Assembly (NCBI RefSeq): GCF_027942865.1
Contig: NC_134516.1
Coordinates: forward strand, 25,069,322 to 25,133,321
Direction: 5' to 3'
From: Odontesthes bonariensis
Lineage: Eukaryota; Chordata; Actinopteri; Atheriniformes; Atherinopsidae
DNA length: 64,000 bases
In this document: piece by piece, positions 43,101-53,917 of the stretch
Layout of the letters: every line of letters starts with the position of its first letter
How positions within the stretch are numbered: position 1 is the stretch's first letter
Translations under genes and position numbers: made by a program
The notes under the pieces: generated by a model
The model's database searches: none
What the model saw: the letters and a program-made list of their open reading frames with translations, nothing else
What the model was told of the DNA's origin: nothing

Positions 43101-43520
43101 CTTAGAGATTCTTTCAGGATTATTAGTAAATATTGGATCAATTGTTGTATTTGACGTATTAGTTATTCTTGTCGCTCCTTTTATAATTTGTGTCAAATTG
43201 TACTCATCCATCAGCTGTTTAATTTTTTTCCTGACTTGATGTCCCAGTTGATATTAAAATCAGCGAGTAGGATGATTTCCTTCTTCGAGTTGCAGTGATT
43301 TAAGATTGTCTGAAGATGATCATAAAACACATCCTTTGCTGAGGTGGATCCACACAAATCACAGTAAAAGACATTGATGAGCAGAGTGATGCATTTAGAC
43401 CAATACACTCAGCGTTAACGTCTTTAGGCCACCTTATTAGTTCACGTTGAAACTTCTCTCTGACATAGATTAATACTCCCCCACCTCGCCCTGCTTCTCT
43501 AGCCTTTCATTACATTACAT

Positions 43521-44343
43521 TATATCCTGGAATGCTGGTAGCTGCTGTAGATGATGATGAATGTGTCAACCAACTTTCACATATTCCAAGTATATCAATA
43601 TTAGAGTCCCTTAATAAATGTTCCATTTGCTCAGTTTGTGTTTTTCCTGGTTAAAAACAGCAAAGTGTTTCCTGGTTTCATCTCCTCTCTCTGAGCTGCA
43701 GATCCAGATGTGCTTAGACTCAACATGAATTGAACCTGGTGGCGGTAATATTCTGGGTCTTTAATGGTTAGATGACAGGTTTGTGGAGTTGTTTTAGAGA
43801 GAAACAAAGGTTGAGTTAAAACGGACTGTGTTTCCCTGATGGCTGTTGAGCTGAATGGCTGCAGACCTCTGAGTTGTAAGCTGGAACAGAGGGTTAGTGT
43901 AAAGAATGTCATGTATTACCACCGCTGTTACTTTTATTCCTTTAAAGCAGCGGTCATCAACCTTTTTCAGCCCAACCTCTACATGGTGTTTAAGTGAACA
44001 ACTTGGACAAGACTCTGGTTCCTTCCATCATTTAGAAATATTGTAGCTCAAGTTCCTTTTCAGAGCTTCATCATGACAAAAAGAATTAGTAAAAGAGAAA
44101 AAAGTAAGAGTTTACTGCTTAAAAAGCTGAACGTGTGCAGAACACATCAGAGCACAGTGCTGATAGCTGAGGGCACTTATAAACGCACCCTCAGCGTTCA
44201 CGTTTGATCTGAGATATTGAGACCTGTGTGGCTCGGTCTGTCCAGCTCCAGTTAGAATATGTTGGTTAGCGTAGGTTAGCTTAGAGAAATCTTTTGTGTG
44301 AACTTCAAAAGGATCTAAGTCTTCTTCCTCTCTGTCATTGCAG
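43521..44343. other. Intergenic sequence upstream of the zinc-finger exon
   Basis: No coding sequence is recognised. A hAT-like terminus of the type CAGCGGTCATCAACC occurs near 43950. The last 20 bases before 44344 are a pyrimidine-rich stretch ending CAG, read as a splice acceptor for the zinc-finger exon. Confidence 0.5.
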
Positions 44344-45210
44344 AAACGTAGAGCCCAAGAGGGATCCAGATGGCACTGCTGTAAGGACTGTGGGAAAGCT
44401 ATCAAACGATCAAATCTGAGGTATCATCAGAGGCTTCATACTGGAGAGAAGCCTTACAGCTGTGACCAGTGTGGGGCAGCTTTCACTGGATTATCTAATC
44501 TAAAGAGACACCAACGTATTCACACAGGAGAGAAACCTTACAGCTGTGGTCAGTGTGGGGCAGCTTTCACTCAATCATCTGATCTAAAGAAACACCAACG
44601 TATTCACACAGGAGAGAAGCCATACAGCTGTGACCAGTGTGGGGCAGCTTTCACTACATTACGTGATCTAAAGAGGCACCAACGTATTCACACAGGAGAG
44701 AAACCTTTCATCTGTGGTCAGTGTGGGGCAGCTTTCATTGAATTAGGTAGTCTAAAGAAACACCAACGTATTCACTCAGGAGAGAAGCCTTACAGCTGTG
44801 GTCAGTGTGGGGCAGCTTTCACTCAATCATCTGATCTACAGAAACACCAACGTATTCACACAGGAGATAAACCTTTCATCTGTGGTGAGTGTGGGGCAGC
44901 TTTCACTGTATTAGGTCATCTAAAGACACACCAACGTAGTCACACAGGAGAGAAACCTTTCATCTGTGGTCAGTGTGGGGCAGCTTTCACTCAATCATCT
45001 CATCTAAAGACACACGAACGTATTCACACAGGAGAGAAACCTTTCATCTGTGGTCAGTGTGGGGCAGCTTTCACTCAATTAGGTCATCTAAAGACACACC
45101 AACGTAGTCACACAGGAGAGAAACCTTTCATCTGTGGTCAGTGCGGGGCAGCTTTCACTACATTAGCTAGTCTAAAGAGACACCAACGTAGTCACACTGC
45201 AGAGAAATGA
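44344..45210 (+). CDS. C2H2 zinc-finger protein, terminal exon with 10 fingers
   Basis: An open exon beginning after the acceptor TCTCTGTCATTGCAG. The frame has no ATG at the exon start, so the N-terminal exon(s) lie outside or were not found. It encodes 10 C2H2 fingers of the form CxxCGAAFTxxxxLKxHxRxH joined by HTGEKP linkers, ending HTAEK-stop at 45210. The first finger is divergent ([20 protein letters not shown]). The others share an almost identical core (QCGAAFT) with variation concentrated at the DNA-contact positions (GLSN, QSSD, TLRD, ELGS, VLGH, QSSH, QLGH, TLAS). No KRAB domain is visible, as expected in fish. It is likely a nuclear DNA-binding protein. There is no lesion in the exon. 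Confidence 0.85.
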   Translation, partial: KRRAQEGSRWHCCKDCGKAIKRSNLRYHQRLHTGEKPYSCDQCGAAFTGLSNLKRHQRIHTGEKPYSCGQCGAAFTQSSDLKKHQRIHTGEKPYSCDQCGAAFTTLRDLKRHQRIHTGEKPFICGQCGAAFIELGSLKKHQRIHSGEKPYSCGQCGAAFTQSSDLQKHQRIHTGDKPFICGECGAAFTVLGHLKTHQRSHTGEKPFICGQCGAAFTQSSHLKTHERIHTGEKPFICGQCGAAFTQLGHLKTHQRSHTGEKPFICGQCGAAFTTLASLKRHQRSHTAEK

Positions 45211-47800
45211 TTGGTTTAAATCAACAATAATTTTTATGGCAGATAAGCAAACATTCACCTGGGAGCAGCAACAGGAACTACCAATCAGAAGCCTTGCCTT
45301 TGTTCAGATTAAAAATCTTCTTTGTGGATCACCACCTTCTCTTGTCAGGACTTTAGTTCTGAATGCTCTGTGGGGAGCACATGTTTGAAGAACCATTGAA
45401 AGTGCTTTATAATTTGTTGGGATTGCTTTAACTGAGGACGGATCTCCCGATGTTCAAGACAAACATGGCATCAATTGTGAGTTGATGGACAGAACAAAAT
45501 GCAGTCTGTTTGAAAGTAGAAACATGTTTATTCTGTTATACTGAACATATTTGTTTTGTTTAAAGTTAAGATCCACAAAGTAGCTTTGAACCAGCTGTGG
45601 GTATTTCTGTAAACATCTGAAGAAGCAATATATCATTTCAGTTTGATGTGAAGTCGAGCTTTACACTCGTCTGTATTTCATTGTTCTGCATTTCATTAAA
45701 GGTCAGATGTTAACTTTTCTCATGCTTTTCATGTTCTTGCTACACAGATATTTTTGAAGAAAATGTGTGTTTGGTTACGAGGGAAAGTTGACCCTTATCA
45801 TCTTCCCCAAAGACCCAGAAATCTTTAACGCAGTCTGAAAAAGGTTTGGAGTTGTTCCCTGTACTTCCCAGACAGCTGCATGATGCTCATGGCTGAAGCT
45901 GAAAGTTAAGGCTGTTCCAACACTAAAAGGGCACGAGGCTCAACTTCAAGCTGTGAAACTCTTTCAAATGTCTGTTGTGTTGAAATCAGATGTGTGAACG
46001 GATTTTAGTCCAAACGTCATGGCTGCACTGAGGGAAAAGGCAGCTAAGCAGGCTAACGGTACTTTGAATTGAACCGTTTAACATGAGAAAACTGAACTGA
46101 TCTGTTTGTTGCTTCTACAACTGCTCAGTTACTCACACAATCAGGTACTGAGCAGATTTACCAAACAGACATTCTGCTGTAATCTCAGATGCTCTCAGTT
46201 GCGCTGCTCGCGTTGTTTTAGTCCACAACTCTTCTTCTTCTTCTTCTGCCCCGACGGCTGCACAACTTACCCAGAACACCCGGTGGCAGTGTGCACACGA
46301 CACCCTTATACTTTATTGGATTGTATCTACAAACTCAAACGCTGATCATTTAAACTTGCTTCAGGCTGTTTCTGTTCCCTTTAGTTTTAAGCTGACTGTG
46401 TTTGGCGTACCCTGAGCATTTCAGTGGAAAATGTTCAGCACAGACTTGGAGTTGTATTGTGTTCTTGTGGTAACTACGTCCCCACAGCTATTATGTCCTT
46501 AAGAGTTTCTTAGAAAGCGCTTTCTGCCGCTCACAATGGGAGAATCTCACTGACAAATCCCACTTTGGCCTAAAGATGTGATCAGCGGTGACTTTTGTGT
46601 GTTAGCGACTGGCGCTACGGTCCTGGCTGAACAGGAAGTAGCCACCAGAAATGCAAGACAGTCGCTGTGGCAACTGAATGTTACGCAGGACTGTCTTCCT
46701 GTATGCAGATGGTCATCAGTGAAGTCACCTCCCCCGAATGAACCCCGTCATGTTGTGTATATGTGGCAAAACATGGCGAGCCAGCCGGGGGGGCTGTGAG
46801 CGTGACAGAGACAGTCCCTCAGTCAGAGACCAACCTCAGAAGTTAAACCCAGTTTGTAACTGAGCTGACTCACAGTGGAAGTCACACGTTAGATCTGGTT
46901 CTCAGGGAGTGTTTCCTGTTGAGATCCAGCCGTGTCTGATCAGTGCTGCAGTTTCTTGTTTTGCATTATTCTCTCCTCTTACTCAGACTACACCTGAAAC
47001 TACTGAAGAATTGTCACATCAGCTAATTCAAAGAAGTAATAACAAGTGCTTCAAAAAGGCAAATGAAAGAAGGGACGTAAAAATGAGGAAAATCCCCTCA
47101 GTCCCCAGAAGTCTTTCTGGGGTTCCTGCTCCCAAAGCACACTGAGCGCTGCTTCTGTGCTTCAGTGTTTTTCAGTAGTTTGTGTTTACTTTTTCAACCT
47201 CCGTAATGATCTGTAAAACTGAAGGTTGTTGAAGAACACAGTGCTGGATCCAAACAATAGTGTAATGTTCCAATCTGACCTCCTGGTGGCAGTGTCGTCT
47301 CACTGGTGGGATTTCTCATTGATTCTTTTAAAAGCAGGAATCAACGTCAGATATTCATGATCTGAAGGGGATGAACTCCTGTGCTTCTGCAGAATACCTG
47401 AGTTTCCTCCAGTGCCACCATGAAGTTAGTGTTTTTCGCCATATATATTTATATTTACACTAACTTATAGATTTAATCTGCTGTAACTGCTAGTTAAATG
47501 GAGGTATTCCTCCTTAACTGTAGAATTCCACGTAATATAATTCTAGTTAAAAAAATAAAATAATAAACTCATGTGTCAGCTTTAGTTATTTAGAAATGTA
47601 GATTGATGATACATATTGGATGGAAGCTTTTGGCTCCGGATGAAATGTTTTGGGTTCAGGTGGAACAGAACCAGGTCAGCACTATTATCCCAGAATTCTT
47701 TGCATCTTCTTCAGATTTCCTCTGTGAAAACAGAGACTTCTGAAACATGTTTCTGAGCTGGTGTGGATGCTGCTGGAAGGACCACTGCTGGTCACTCTGG
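45211..47800. other. Gene-poor sequence with weak LINE trace
   Basis: An ATTAAA near 45697 could serve the zinc-finger gene as a polyadenylation signal. A TTC run lies near 46230-46250. At about 46860-46950 the translation THSGSHTLDLVLRE resembles the SDH-side endonuclease motif HTLDLV of L2/CR1 LINEs, and following residues are decayed. No other gene is recognised. Confidence 0.4.
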
Positions 47801-47818
47801 TAGGTTTTCACATCTGTT

Positions 47819-48070
47819 ATGATGCGTAACCGTAGCAACGGGAAATTTGTTCACCTGTTGGTGCAGCTAACTGAGCTTCACAAAAGCCCAAGAAATGTCT
47901 GGAAAAATACCCCAAATCTGGATGAGCTGAAGAGGAGACGTCTAGGATGCAGAGCAGGAACAAACTGGAGGAAAAGGAGGAGGAAGTTTAAAGCATTTCT
48001 TCCCTCGATCATCAGGGGAAATGTGAGGTCACTGGTGGATAAGACAACTACATGGATCAACTACACACTG
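47819..48070 (+). pseudogene. LINE endonuclease N-terminal fragment
   Basis: The open stretch ends RRRLGCRAGTNWRKRRRKFK then AFLPSIIRGNVRSLVDKT. The pattern RR..GCRAG.....RRR..F..FLPSI..GNVRSL..K is the usual start of the APE domain in fish LINEs. It breaks off at about 48065, where an inverted repeat begins. Confidence 0.65.
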
Positions 48071-48232
48071 AAAGGTTGAATCCTAAACTTTCTCTTTTCA
48101 TTTTCTTTTCATAGGGGCTGAGTTCAGGCCTTTTCCAGGTTCCACTCAATTTTTCTCAGTCTTCAAAGTTTGATCTATGAAGCCAAAATGAAAAGAGAAA
48201 CTTTAGGATTCAACCCTTCAGTGTGGAGTTGA
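48052..48232. repeat. Short inverted repeat (hairpin)
   Basis: The left arm CACACTGAAAGGTTGAATCC continues TAAACTTTCTCTTTTCATTT. The right arm (about 48180-48228) is its near-perfect inverse, including GGATTCAACCCTTCAGTGTG. The arms are about 50 bp with a loop of about 75 bp, and CAACT flanks both sides. It could be a tiny MITE or a transcribed hairpin. Confidence 0.7.
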
Positions 48233-49423
48233 ACAGCTCAGGCTGTCGGCTGAAAGCTTTGAGCCTCCGAGAACGTGGAAACTACGACCAGACGACTTTT
48301 AAAGTTCAACAACGCTGCTCACAAGGAGCAGCTCAGGATGATGGGACGCTGCCTGGGGTTGGACTCATCATGGGTTCAGTTCCTTCAGATGCTCTGAGTC
48401 ACAGCTGTCTTTCAGCTCGCAGCCCGAGCCGTGCGCCCAGATGCTCAGTTGTACATCAGTTAAAAGCAGATGATTTATCTGATCTGATTATTTACAACAT
48501 GTTCATTCAGCTTTGGACATATTTGTGGAATTAATGGTTTATGACTTGTATCTTTAAAAACTTTGCCCCCTGGTGTGTGAAGAGAAGAAGAAAGCACAGG
48601 GACCCACACAGGAAGAGGGCGGGCTTTATTTGGGGCTTCAACAACAAGCTCAAACTGGCCAAATGAGTGAGAGACACAACGATGGAAACAAGTGTTCAGC
48701 AGCTGCTCTGTAAGTAGAGAAGCTGTGTTTTTCTGCTTAAGCTGAAATCCTTTAACTGTTCCTGCTCTGTGGAGAACTTCTGATAGTGGAGGGGACATTA
48801 AAACAGGTCAGGCTGAGGTTGGATGGAATAACATGATGATGAGCTGCTTTAGGAGGAACTTTACACAACTCAGAGCGTACAGAAACTAAGTGAAAAGAAT
48901 GCAAAATAAGTGCTCAGTTTGATCCAAACTCCTGCAGCTGAGCGTGTAAAGAATAAACGGTGTGAGTGGTCTGTGGGGGGGCAGCAGGGCTTTACCACTG
49001 CTCGCCCCACCTTGTTTCAGCTCAGGTGTTTTCTGCTAAAGTCGACAACAGAAAATGTTTGAGGAAATCTAAGAGACAGTGGTGTCAGATAGAGATGGGC
49101 TTTAGGCCACGCCCACACAGAACCTTATCAGAAAGTAGAAATGGACCATTCCTGTACAGCACTTTTCTGATCTTAATGACACTCAGAGCTTCAACACTAC
49201 GTGCCACATTCAGCCACACTCACACAGCACGTCTTAGTCTGTAACTACAGGCTTTCTACTCAGTCACACACATTCATACACCCATGGATGGTTCGCTAGG
49301 CAACGTGGGGTTCAGCGTCTTCCACATGTGGCCGGGGAAGCCGGAGTGGAACCACCAACCTCCCCATTGGCGCCTGCTCTTGCTCCTGAGCTCCAGCTGC
49401 TCTTTCTCTGCATATCAGAGAAT
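48233..49423. other. Unassigned sequence with a SINE-like or LTR-like repeat at the right
   Basis: No gene is recognised from 48233 to 49120. From about 49180 to 49400 there is a fish repeat of the form ACTCAGTCACACACATTCAT and CATGTGGCCGGGGAAGCCGG, a sequence type often seen as a SINE-like unit. The ORFs here are not conserved protein. Confidence 0.4.
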
Positions 49424-50301
49424 AGGCAAGGCAATTTTATTTATAGAGCACAATTCATACACAGGGCAATTCAAAGTGCTTCACAGCTACATAAAATCAC
49501 AAGAAGGCAATAAAATCATTAAAAAGAAATAAAAAAATAAAATAAAGAAATAAAAAAAAAAATTAAAAAAATAATCATTAATTAATTAAAAAGTGAAGAG
49601 TGCAGATAAAATACTTTCAGGTGTCATATGCACAGCTAAATAGAACTGTTTTCAGCCTGGATTTAAACATTGTCAGAGTTGAGACCTGTCTCACATCTTC
49701 TGGAAGACTGTTCCAGATTTTAGGGGCATAAAACTGAAACGCAGCCTCACCTTGTTTAGTCCTGACTCCAGCAGGAGACCCCTCCCTGAGGTTCTCAGAG
49801 CCCGAGTTGGTTCATGTGGCTCTAACATGTCAGAGATGTACTTTGGCGCTTGACCATGAAGAGACTTGTACACAAGCAGAGCTGTTTTAAAGTCTATTCT
49901 CTGAGCGACAGAAAGCCAGTGCAGAGACCTGAGCACTGGACTAATATGGTTGTATTTCCCTATTTCCAGTCAGGACTCGAGCAGCAGCGTTCTGGATGTA
50001 CTGCAGCTGTCTTACAGCCCGTTTAGAGAGCCCAGTGAGCAGGCCGTTACAGCAGTCTAACCTGCTGGAGACAAACGCATGGATCAGTCTCTCTAAGTCT
50101 GGCTTAGACACTATTCCTTTGATTCTGGCGATGTTTTTTAGATGGTAAAAAGCTGCTGATGTTACAGATTTAATGTGGCTGTTAAAGTTCAGGTCTGAGT
50201 CCAATATTACCCCGAGATTTCTAACCTGATTATTAGGTTTTAGAGAGAGTCTCAAGGTGACTGATAACACTTTCTCTTTGTTTCTGTGGGCCACAGACAA
50301 T
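49424..50301 (-). mobile_element. 5'-truncated L2 LINE
   Basis: Minus strand. From 50300 the translation gives the RT C-terminus: RLSLKPNNQVRNLGVILDSD, LERLIHAFVSSRLDCCNGLL, QLQYIQNAAARVLTGNR, then in another frame LRSLHWLSVAQRIDFKTALL and ALRTSGRGLL. It is nearly identical to 30740-31300. The 3' tail GCCAATTTTATTTATAGAGC-like is at 49425-49450. It has lost everything 5' of the palm and carries frameshifts near 49940 and 49740. Confidence 0.9.
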
Positions 50302-50573
50302 GGGCCTCATGCAAGAACATTTTCGTATTTTTATTCTAAATTTCTCTTACTTTTTTCGTAAGAAGGTCTCGTACGAACACGCCACGTCAGATTCAACAAG
50401 CGCTCTTAACTTCGGAAAAAGTGTGTAAACGACCTGCATAAATGAAATCACACCTGTGCGTATCTAAGTTCACGTGCACGAGGATAGTAGATTTGCATTC
50501 TCCACGCCCTAAATGATACCATATAAGGCAGTGCTTCCTCTCTCCTGTGCCAGGAAGTGTTGAGTGTTGAGTC

Positions 50574-50759
50574 ATGAGAAAGGCATCAAGGCGCAAAAAG
50601 AACAACTTTACGGGCTCTGAGACTGAAGTTCTGCTTTCAGAGATCCAAAAAGGAAAATATGTCATTTTTAGCAGTGTAAGCAGTGGAATTACGGGACCTG
50701 CTAAACCGAAGAAATGGGAAGCAATTACGAGTGCTGTTAATACCATGTCACCGAAATAG
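50574..50759 (+). pseudogene. Harbinger Myb/SANT-like DNA-binding protein, N-terminal fragment
   Basis: The ORF MRKASRRKKNNFTGSETEVL continues LSEIQKGKYVIFSSVSSGIT and then KPKKWEAITSAVNT. The spacing of aromatic residues and the order N-F-(T/S)...E..LL..I...K..I.......K...W..I...VN is that of the Myb/SANT-like domain of the Harbinger second protein, which binds the ends with the transposase. It stops at 50759 after one domain. Confidence 0.7.
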
Positions 50760-51007
50760 AAAATAAATGGTTTGATATGAAAATGGCTTAAAAAAAACGT
50801 CTCTCCATGGGCAGGAGCTCGATGACTGCAACTAAAGCCGTGCAATCAGTTGTTGCCTCATCATGATGGCACTTTGATGGGGTATCGAGACACACCCACC
50901 TGGCCTTCAGCTCAGTGCGCTCCACGACAGCACAGGTGTTTTGATGCGTATATGTGTCTCATGCTCCAATTATGATTGGCAGTCCAGTCACGGCATGAAA
51001 GTCCCTC

Positions 51008-51367
51008 TTAATTTGTACTTGTTGGACAGCGGTGTCTGGGAATCTGATGTACCATGGGTGATAAACTGATGAGAGCTTTGATGACCAATGGGAGTGCACG
51101 GCTCACAGAGGACTGGGACACCCCCGATCTGTCTCCAGTCTCCCTCTGAAAGGTTCCAGTGGCCACAAATCCAAGGGTGGTGAGGACCTGGGCGTGTGGT
51201 GGAATTGGGTTTGATCGGCGTGTTTCTCTCTGGAGTTGTGGCTCTAGCAAGCTGCATATTTGCAGCAGCACAGTCCTTGGGAATCTTAATCGCGATGTCA
51301 GCCATTCGTCTGTCTCCACACGCTCTCTTCCAAGAGCCTGACGCGCTAAGGCATCCAAAAGTAGCAA
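51008..51367 (-). pseudogene. HARBI1-like Harbinger transposase, N-terminal fragment
   Basis: Minus strand, DEWLTSRLRFPRTVLLQICS then LLEPQLQRETRRSNPIPPHA, QVLTTLGFVATGTFQRETGD and SQSSVSRALPLVIKAL. This is the helix-turn-helix region at the start of HARBI1-type nucleases. The DDE residues that should follow are missing; the ORF ends in an unrelated tail at 51008. Confidence 0.85.
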
Positions 51368-51721
51368 GTCAGCCGCTGGTTACGCTTCCCATTATATACA
51401 GATTCAAATGAACCTTTAATTAGTGCACAATTTAAGTTAAACAGAATACTGTCAGCATCACTATGGGGTATAATGTATATTTATTTATGTTTTCTTCAAA
51501 GTTATTAAATATACAATCCATTAGTCAAGCAAACTTGATTGGAATAACAGCGGACTTTACGAAACTCCTACCACAGCTCTGGATCACTCATAAATTCTGT
51601 TCGTACCTGAAAGAAAACGTAAAATACGAAAAGATTGCTGAATGCGCAAATTCTCTTAAATCCCTTATACGGACGATTTAAGAACAAATCTGTGCGTAGG
51701 AACGCTTCTTGCATGAGGCCC

Positions 51722-51789
51722 AATGTGAGCTTGTACTTGAGCTCCCCCTACAGGAGAGCAGATAAATACAGATGGGAACAGGGTGCAGA
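51722..51789. other. Short sequence between Harbinger element and TCR V segment
   Basis: Only the AAT flank and unremarkable sequence including GAGCTCCCCCTACAGG are present. Confidence 0.4.
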
Positions 51790-51828
51790 GGTTTCTGTTC
51801 AGTGTTCACATGTGTTTGGATCACTGTG
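51790..51828 (-). promoter_or_regulatory. V(D)J recombination signal, 23-bp spacer
   Basis: Read on the minus strand, directly after the V codons CAVSQ: heptamer CACAGTG (51822-51828, consensus), a spacer of exactly 23 bp (51799-51821), and nonamer ACAGAAACC (51790-51798, one change from ACAAAAACC). This is the arrangement expected 3' of TCR V segments. Confidence 0.95.
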
Positions 51829-52306
51829 TTGACTCACAGCACAGAAATACCAGCCTTTATCTTCTGGCTGCAGATTCTTTACTGTGAATGTTCCTCTCTC
51901 AGCTTCAGTCTTGGTGGCTGAGAATTTGTCTTTGCTGAATTCTCCAAAGTCGTGATCTGTTTTACCTGTAGCTGTGAACACGATAAGTTTCATAGTTTCT
52001 CCAGGCAGCTGTCTGTACCAGTACATCTGGTGATATCCTCCACCCTTTGTGTGGTTACAGTGTATTGTTGCATGTTCACCCTGCTGCTACCACAGTATGG
52101 GAGTCTGGTAGACATCACTTCCATCAACATGACCTGTGAGTACAACAGAGAAAGTTACCACAAATGAGCATTTTACCAGTTAACGGTTTCAGCGGTGCAG
52201 ACACCATCTAACTGCTGAAATGAATCTGCTAATAACATACTACTTTACCTTTGATCCAGTGAGCAAGCACCAATAAGCTGAGGAGCCGATGTCTGATAGA
52301 GGTCAT
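51829..52306 (-). pseudogene. T-cell receptor V segment (beta-like), nonsense codon in V exon
   Basis: Minus strand. The leader exon 52306-52249 (MTSIRHRLLSLLVLAHWI, hydrophobic) ends at a GTAAAG donor. The V exon 52133-51829 follows a TACTCACAG acceptor. The first Cys is in HCNH; then come MYWYRQLPGETMKLIVFTA, the framework KDKFSATKTEAERGTFTVKN and the second Cys in DKGWYFCAVSQ. The V-domain order C...WYRQ...D.G.YFC is complete. The frame holds from leader to RSS except for an in-frame TAG at 52087-52089, after PILW, which would truncate the protein in framework 1. If real (not a sequencing error), this is a pseudogene. Beta assignment is by general resemblance and by the neighbouring V. Confidence 0.85.
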
Positions 52307-53392
52307 GCTGTAGAACTCAGGCTCTCAGTTACAGTATCTCACTGTGTAGTCCCAGATATGAAGAGATGCAGGGAGGTGTGTCACTGCAAGGTGTGACCTT
52401 CTCTGATCCTGTGAACCAACAGGAGGCCACGTTTGTTATGTGGGAGGAGCTTAACTGAAGCGAACACAGCTGTGAAACCAGGAAGATTACACTGTGTGAA
52501 GTATGAATCAGCTGATGGAGAAGTTCCACCATGTGATCCGTTCTGATACTGACGTGCACACTTGTAACACTTTGAAATATTGGAATGAACATTTTTCTGT
52601 CCTTAACAAATATTCAAACACGTTAAACGGAGGCGGGTTTGTGTGTGGTCGGTACAGGAGTTCGTCAGTGTCTTTGGACATGTTGACGGAGCTGATGGTG
52701 CTTTAAAGACAGAGGCAGCTATACTATCTGATATACTACAGATATAGATATACTATCTGATATACTACAGATATAGATATACTATCTGATATACTACAGA
52801 TATAGATATACTATCTGATATACTACAGATATAGATATACTATTTGGGGTTTGTCACAGAACTTCTGAGCTTTTTGTCTATTTTGTTTGTTTCACTGTCT
52901 GCCCATTCACCAGTTTTCTTCACCGTGAAGTTAAGTTTGTGAATGACTCACCGTTGGTGTAGAAGACATCTTAATTCACAATGAAACAATCGCTACCTGT
53001 GAGGAAATGATAAATAAGAAATGTGATTATCCTGTAGAAGTCTGACATGAGTGCAGTCACTCTGACGTCAGCAATGAAACACAGGAGTGAAATCATGACA
53101 GGGTTTCTCCTTTTAACTGAACTGAGAGGGATTTTATGAGCCAACCGATGTGATGTCAAGAGAGGAGTGGCTTCCTGTGGCTGTAAAGCAGACTGATGGC
53201 TCCCATTGTTGCTGCAGTTATCCATCATTTACCTGCATTCTTAAACTTTTGCTTTTTCAGAAAACATGAAAAAGGCTCATTACACTTTTTTAAAACCCAA
53301 AGTGCTGCCTTGTGTAGTGAGATCTTCAGCAGGTGTCCCAGAGCAGTTTTTTCATTTTCATTCAAAACCACTGAAGTTGATAAGTCGTGTTC
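52307..53392. other. Sequence between the two V segments, with a 29-30-bp tandem repeat
   Basis: At about 52718-52843 a unit close to ATACTATCTGATATACTACA plus GATATAGAT repeats about 4.3 times. On the minus strand near 53055-53000 a hydrophobic stretch MSDFYRIITFLIYHFL ends at a CTCACAG / GTAGCG junction and might be an orphan V leader exon, with no V exon found downstream. No other gene is seen. Confidence 0.45.
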
Positions 53393-53430
53393 AGTTTTTG
53401 TAGAGTTCAGAGGGGATTTGTGTCATTGTG
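53393..53430 (-). promoter_or_regulatory. V(D)J recombination signal, 22-bp spacer
   Basis: On the minus strand after CAAPEA: heptamer CACAATG (53424-53430; one change from CACAGTG, outside the critical CAC), a spacer of 22 bp (53402-53423), and nonamer ACAAAAACT (53393-53401, one change from consensus). It is one base short of the canonical 23. Confidence 0.9.
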
Positions 53431-53745
53431 CTTCTGGTGCTGCACAGTAGTAAACTGCACTGTAATTCACTCCTGCATCTGGGATGTGCACAGATCCATT
53501 CTTTGCTGCGTCTCCACCCAAATCTCCAGCGAGACTGAAACCATCTTTATATTTGTCTTCCATTGTGACAGCTTTGTAGTTCAAATATCCAATGAGTTTC
53601 ATTGCTGTGTCTCCAGGTGACTGCTGGTACCAGAGCATCACTCTGTAGTCACTTTTACTGTGGCTGCAGAAAATCTGCATTTTGGCACCAGGATTTCTGA
53701 TGAGATCAGAGGGAGACTGACGGACCTCAAGACCCAGACTAACAG
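53431..53745 (-). CDS. T-cell receptor beta V segment, V exon
   Basis: Minus strand. The exon begins after acceptor TTTCTGTTTCCAG at 53745. It has GLEVRQSPSDLIRNPGAKMQ, first Cys in IFCSHS, MLWYQQSPGDTAMKLIGYL, a framework 3 with DGFSLAGDLGGDAAKNGSVH, and SAVYYCAAPEA just before the RSS. The LEV.QSP.D......K..I.CSHS and S.VYYCA pattern matches fish TRBV. The exon itself is open. A leader exon was not identified: the upstream side is occupied by an L1-like LINE inserted at 53918. Functionality cannot be decided from this window. Confidence 0.85.
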
Positions 53746-53917
53746 CTGGAAACAGAAAGACAATAGAACATTTTAGATAATGAGAAATGGTAAATGTCAT
53801 GAATTTAGTGATTTCAGACAAATTATTGTAATGTACTTTAACCGGGCCGACAGTTGTCCATTACTGCAGTGATACATTTCTGTGGCTTATCTGTCATCAA
53901 TGCCCACCCAAAAGAAT

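Larger units (their letters stand above)
37142..43520 (-). mobile_element. APE-type LINE on minus strand, split by large insertions
   Basis: Read on the minus strand. The endonuclease region is at about 43515-43105 (RGGGVLIYVREKF, EIILLADFNINW, TRITNTSNTTIDPIFTN). The RT finger region is at about 42840-41938 (FLKTNKQALADPVAHLVNLS). After the 8-bp-TSD element (37721-41929), the palm resumes with QGSILGPVLF and MQPYADDIVLYC (motif C, YADD) near 37500-37380. An RTE fragment at 42843-43100 also interrupts it. Frames are broken in several places. It is likely an L2/Rex-like family; the clade is not certain. Confidence 0.75.
50302..51721. mobile_element. PIF/Harbinger element carrying both Myb-like and transposase genes
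   Basis: A 1420-bp element with perfect 16-bp termini GGGCCTCATGCAAGAA at both ends and a 3-bp flank AAT on each side (50299-50301 and 51722-51724). It has a Myb/SANT-like ORF on the plus strand near the left end and a HARBI1-like ORF on the minus strand near the right end, so the two are convergent, as in autonomous Harbingers. Both are cut short, so this is an internally deleted derivative. It sits at the 5' end of the truncated L2. Confidence 0.9.

Noticed and set aside
44338..44343. Zinc-finger ORF starting at 44338
   Set aside because: The codon there is TTG, and the sequence up to CAG at 44341-44343 looks like a splice acceptor. The exon most likely starts at 44344.
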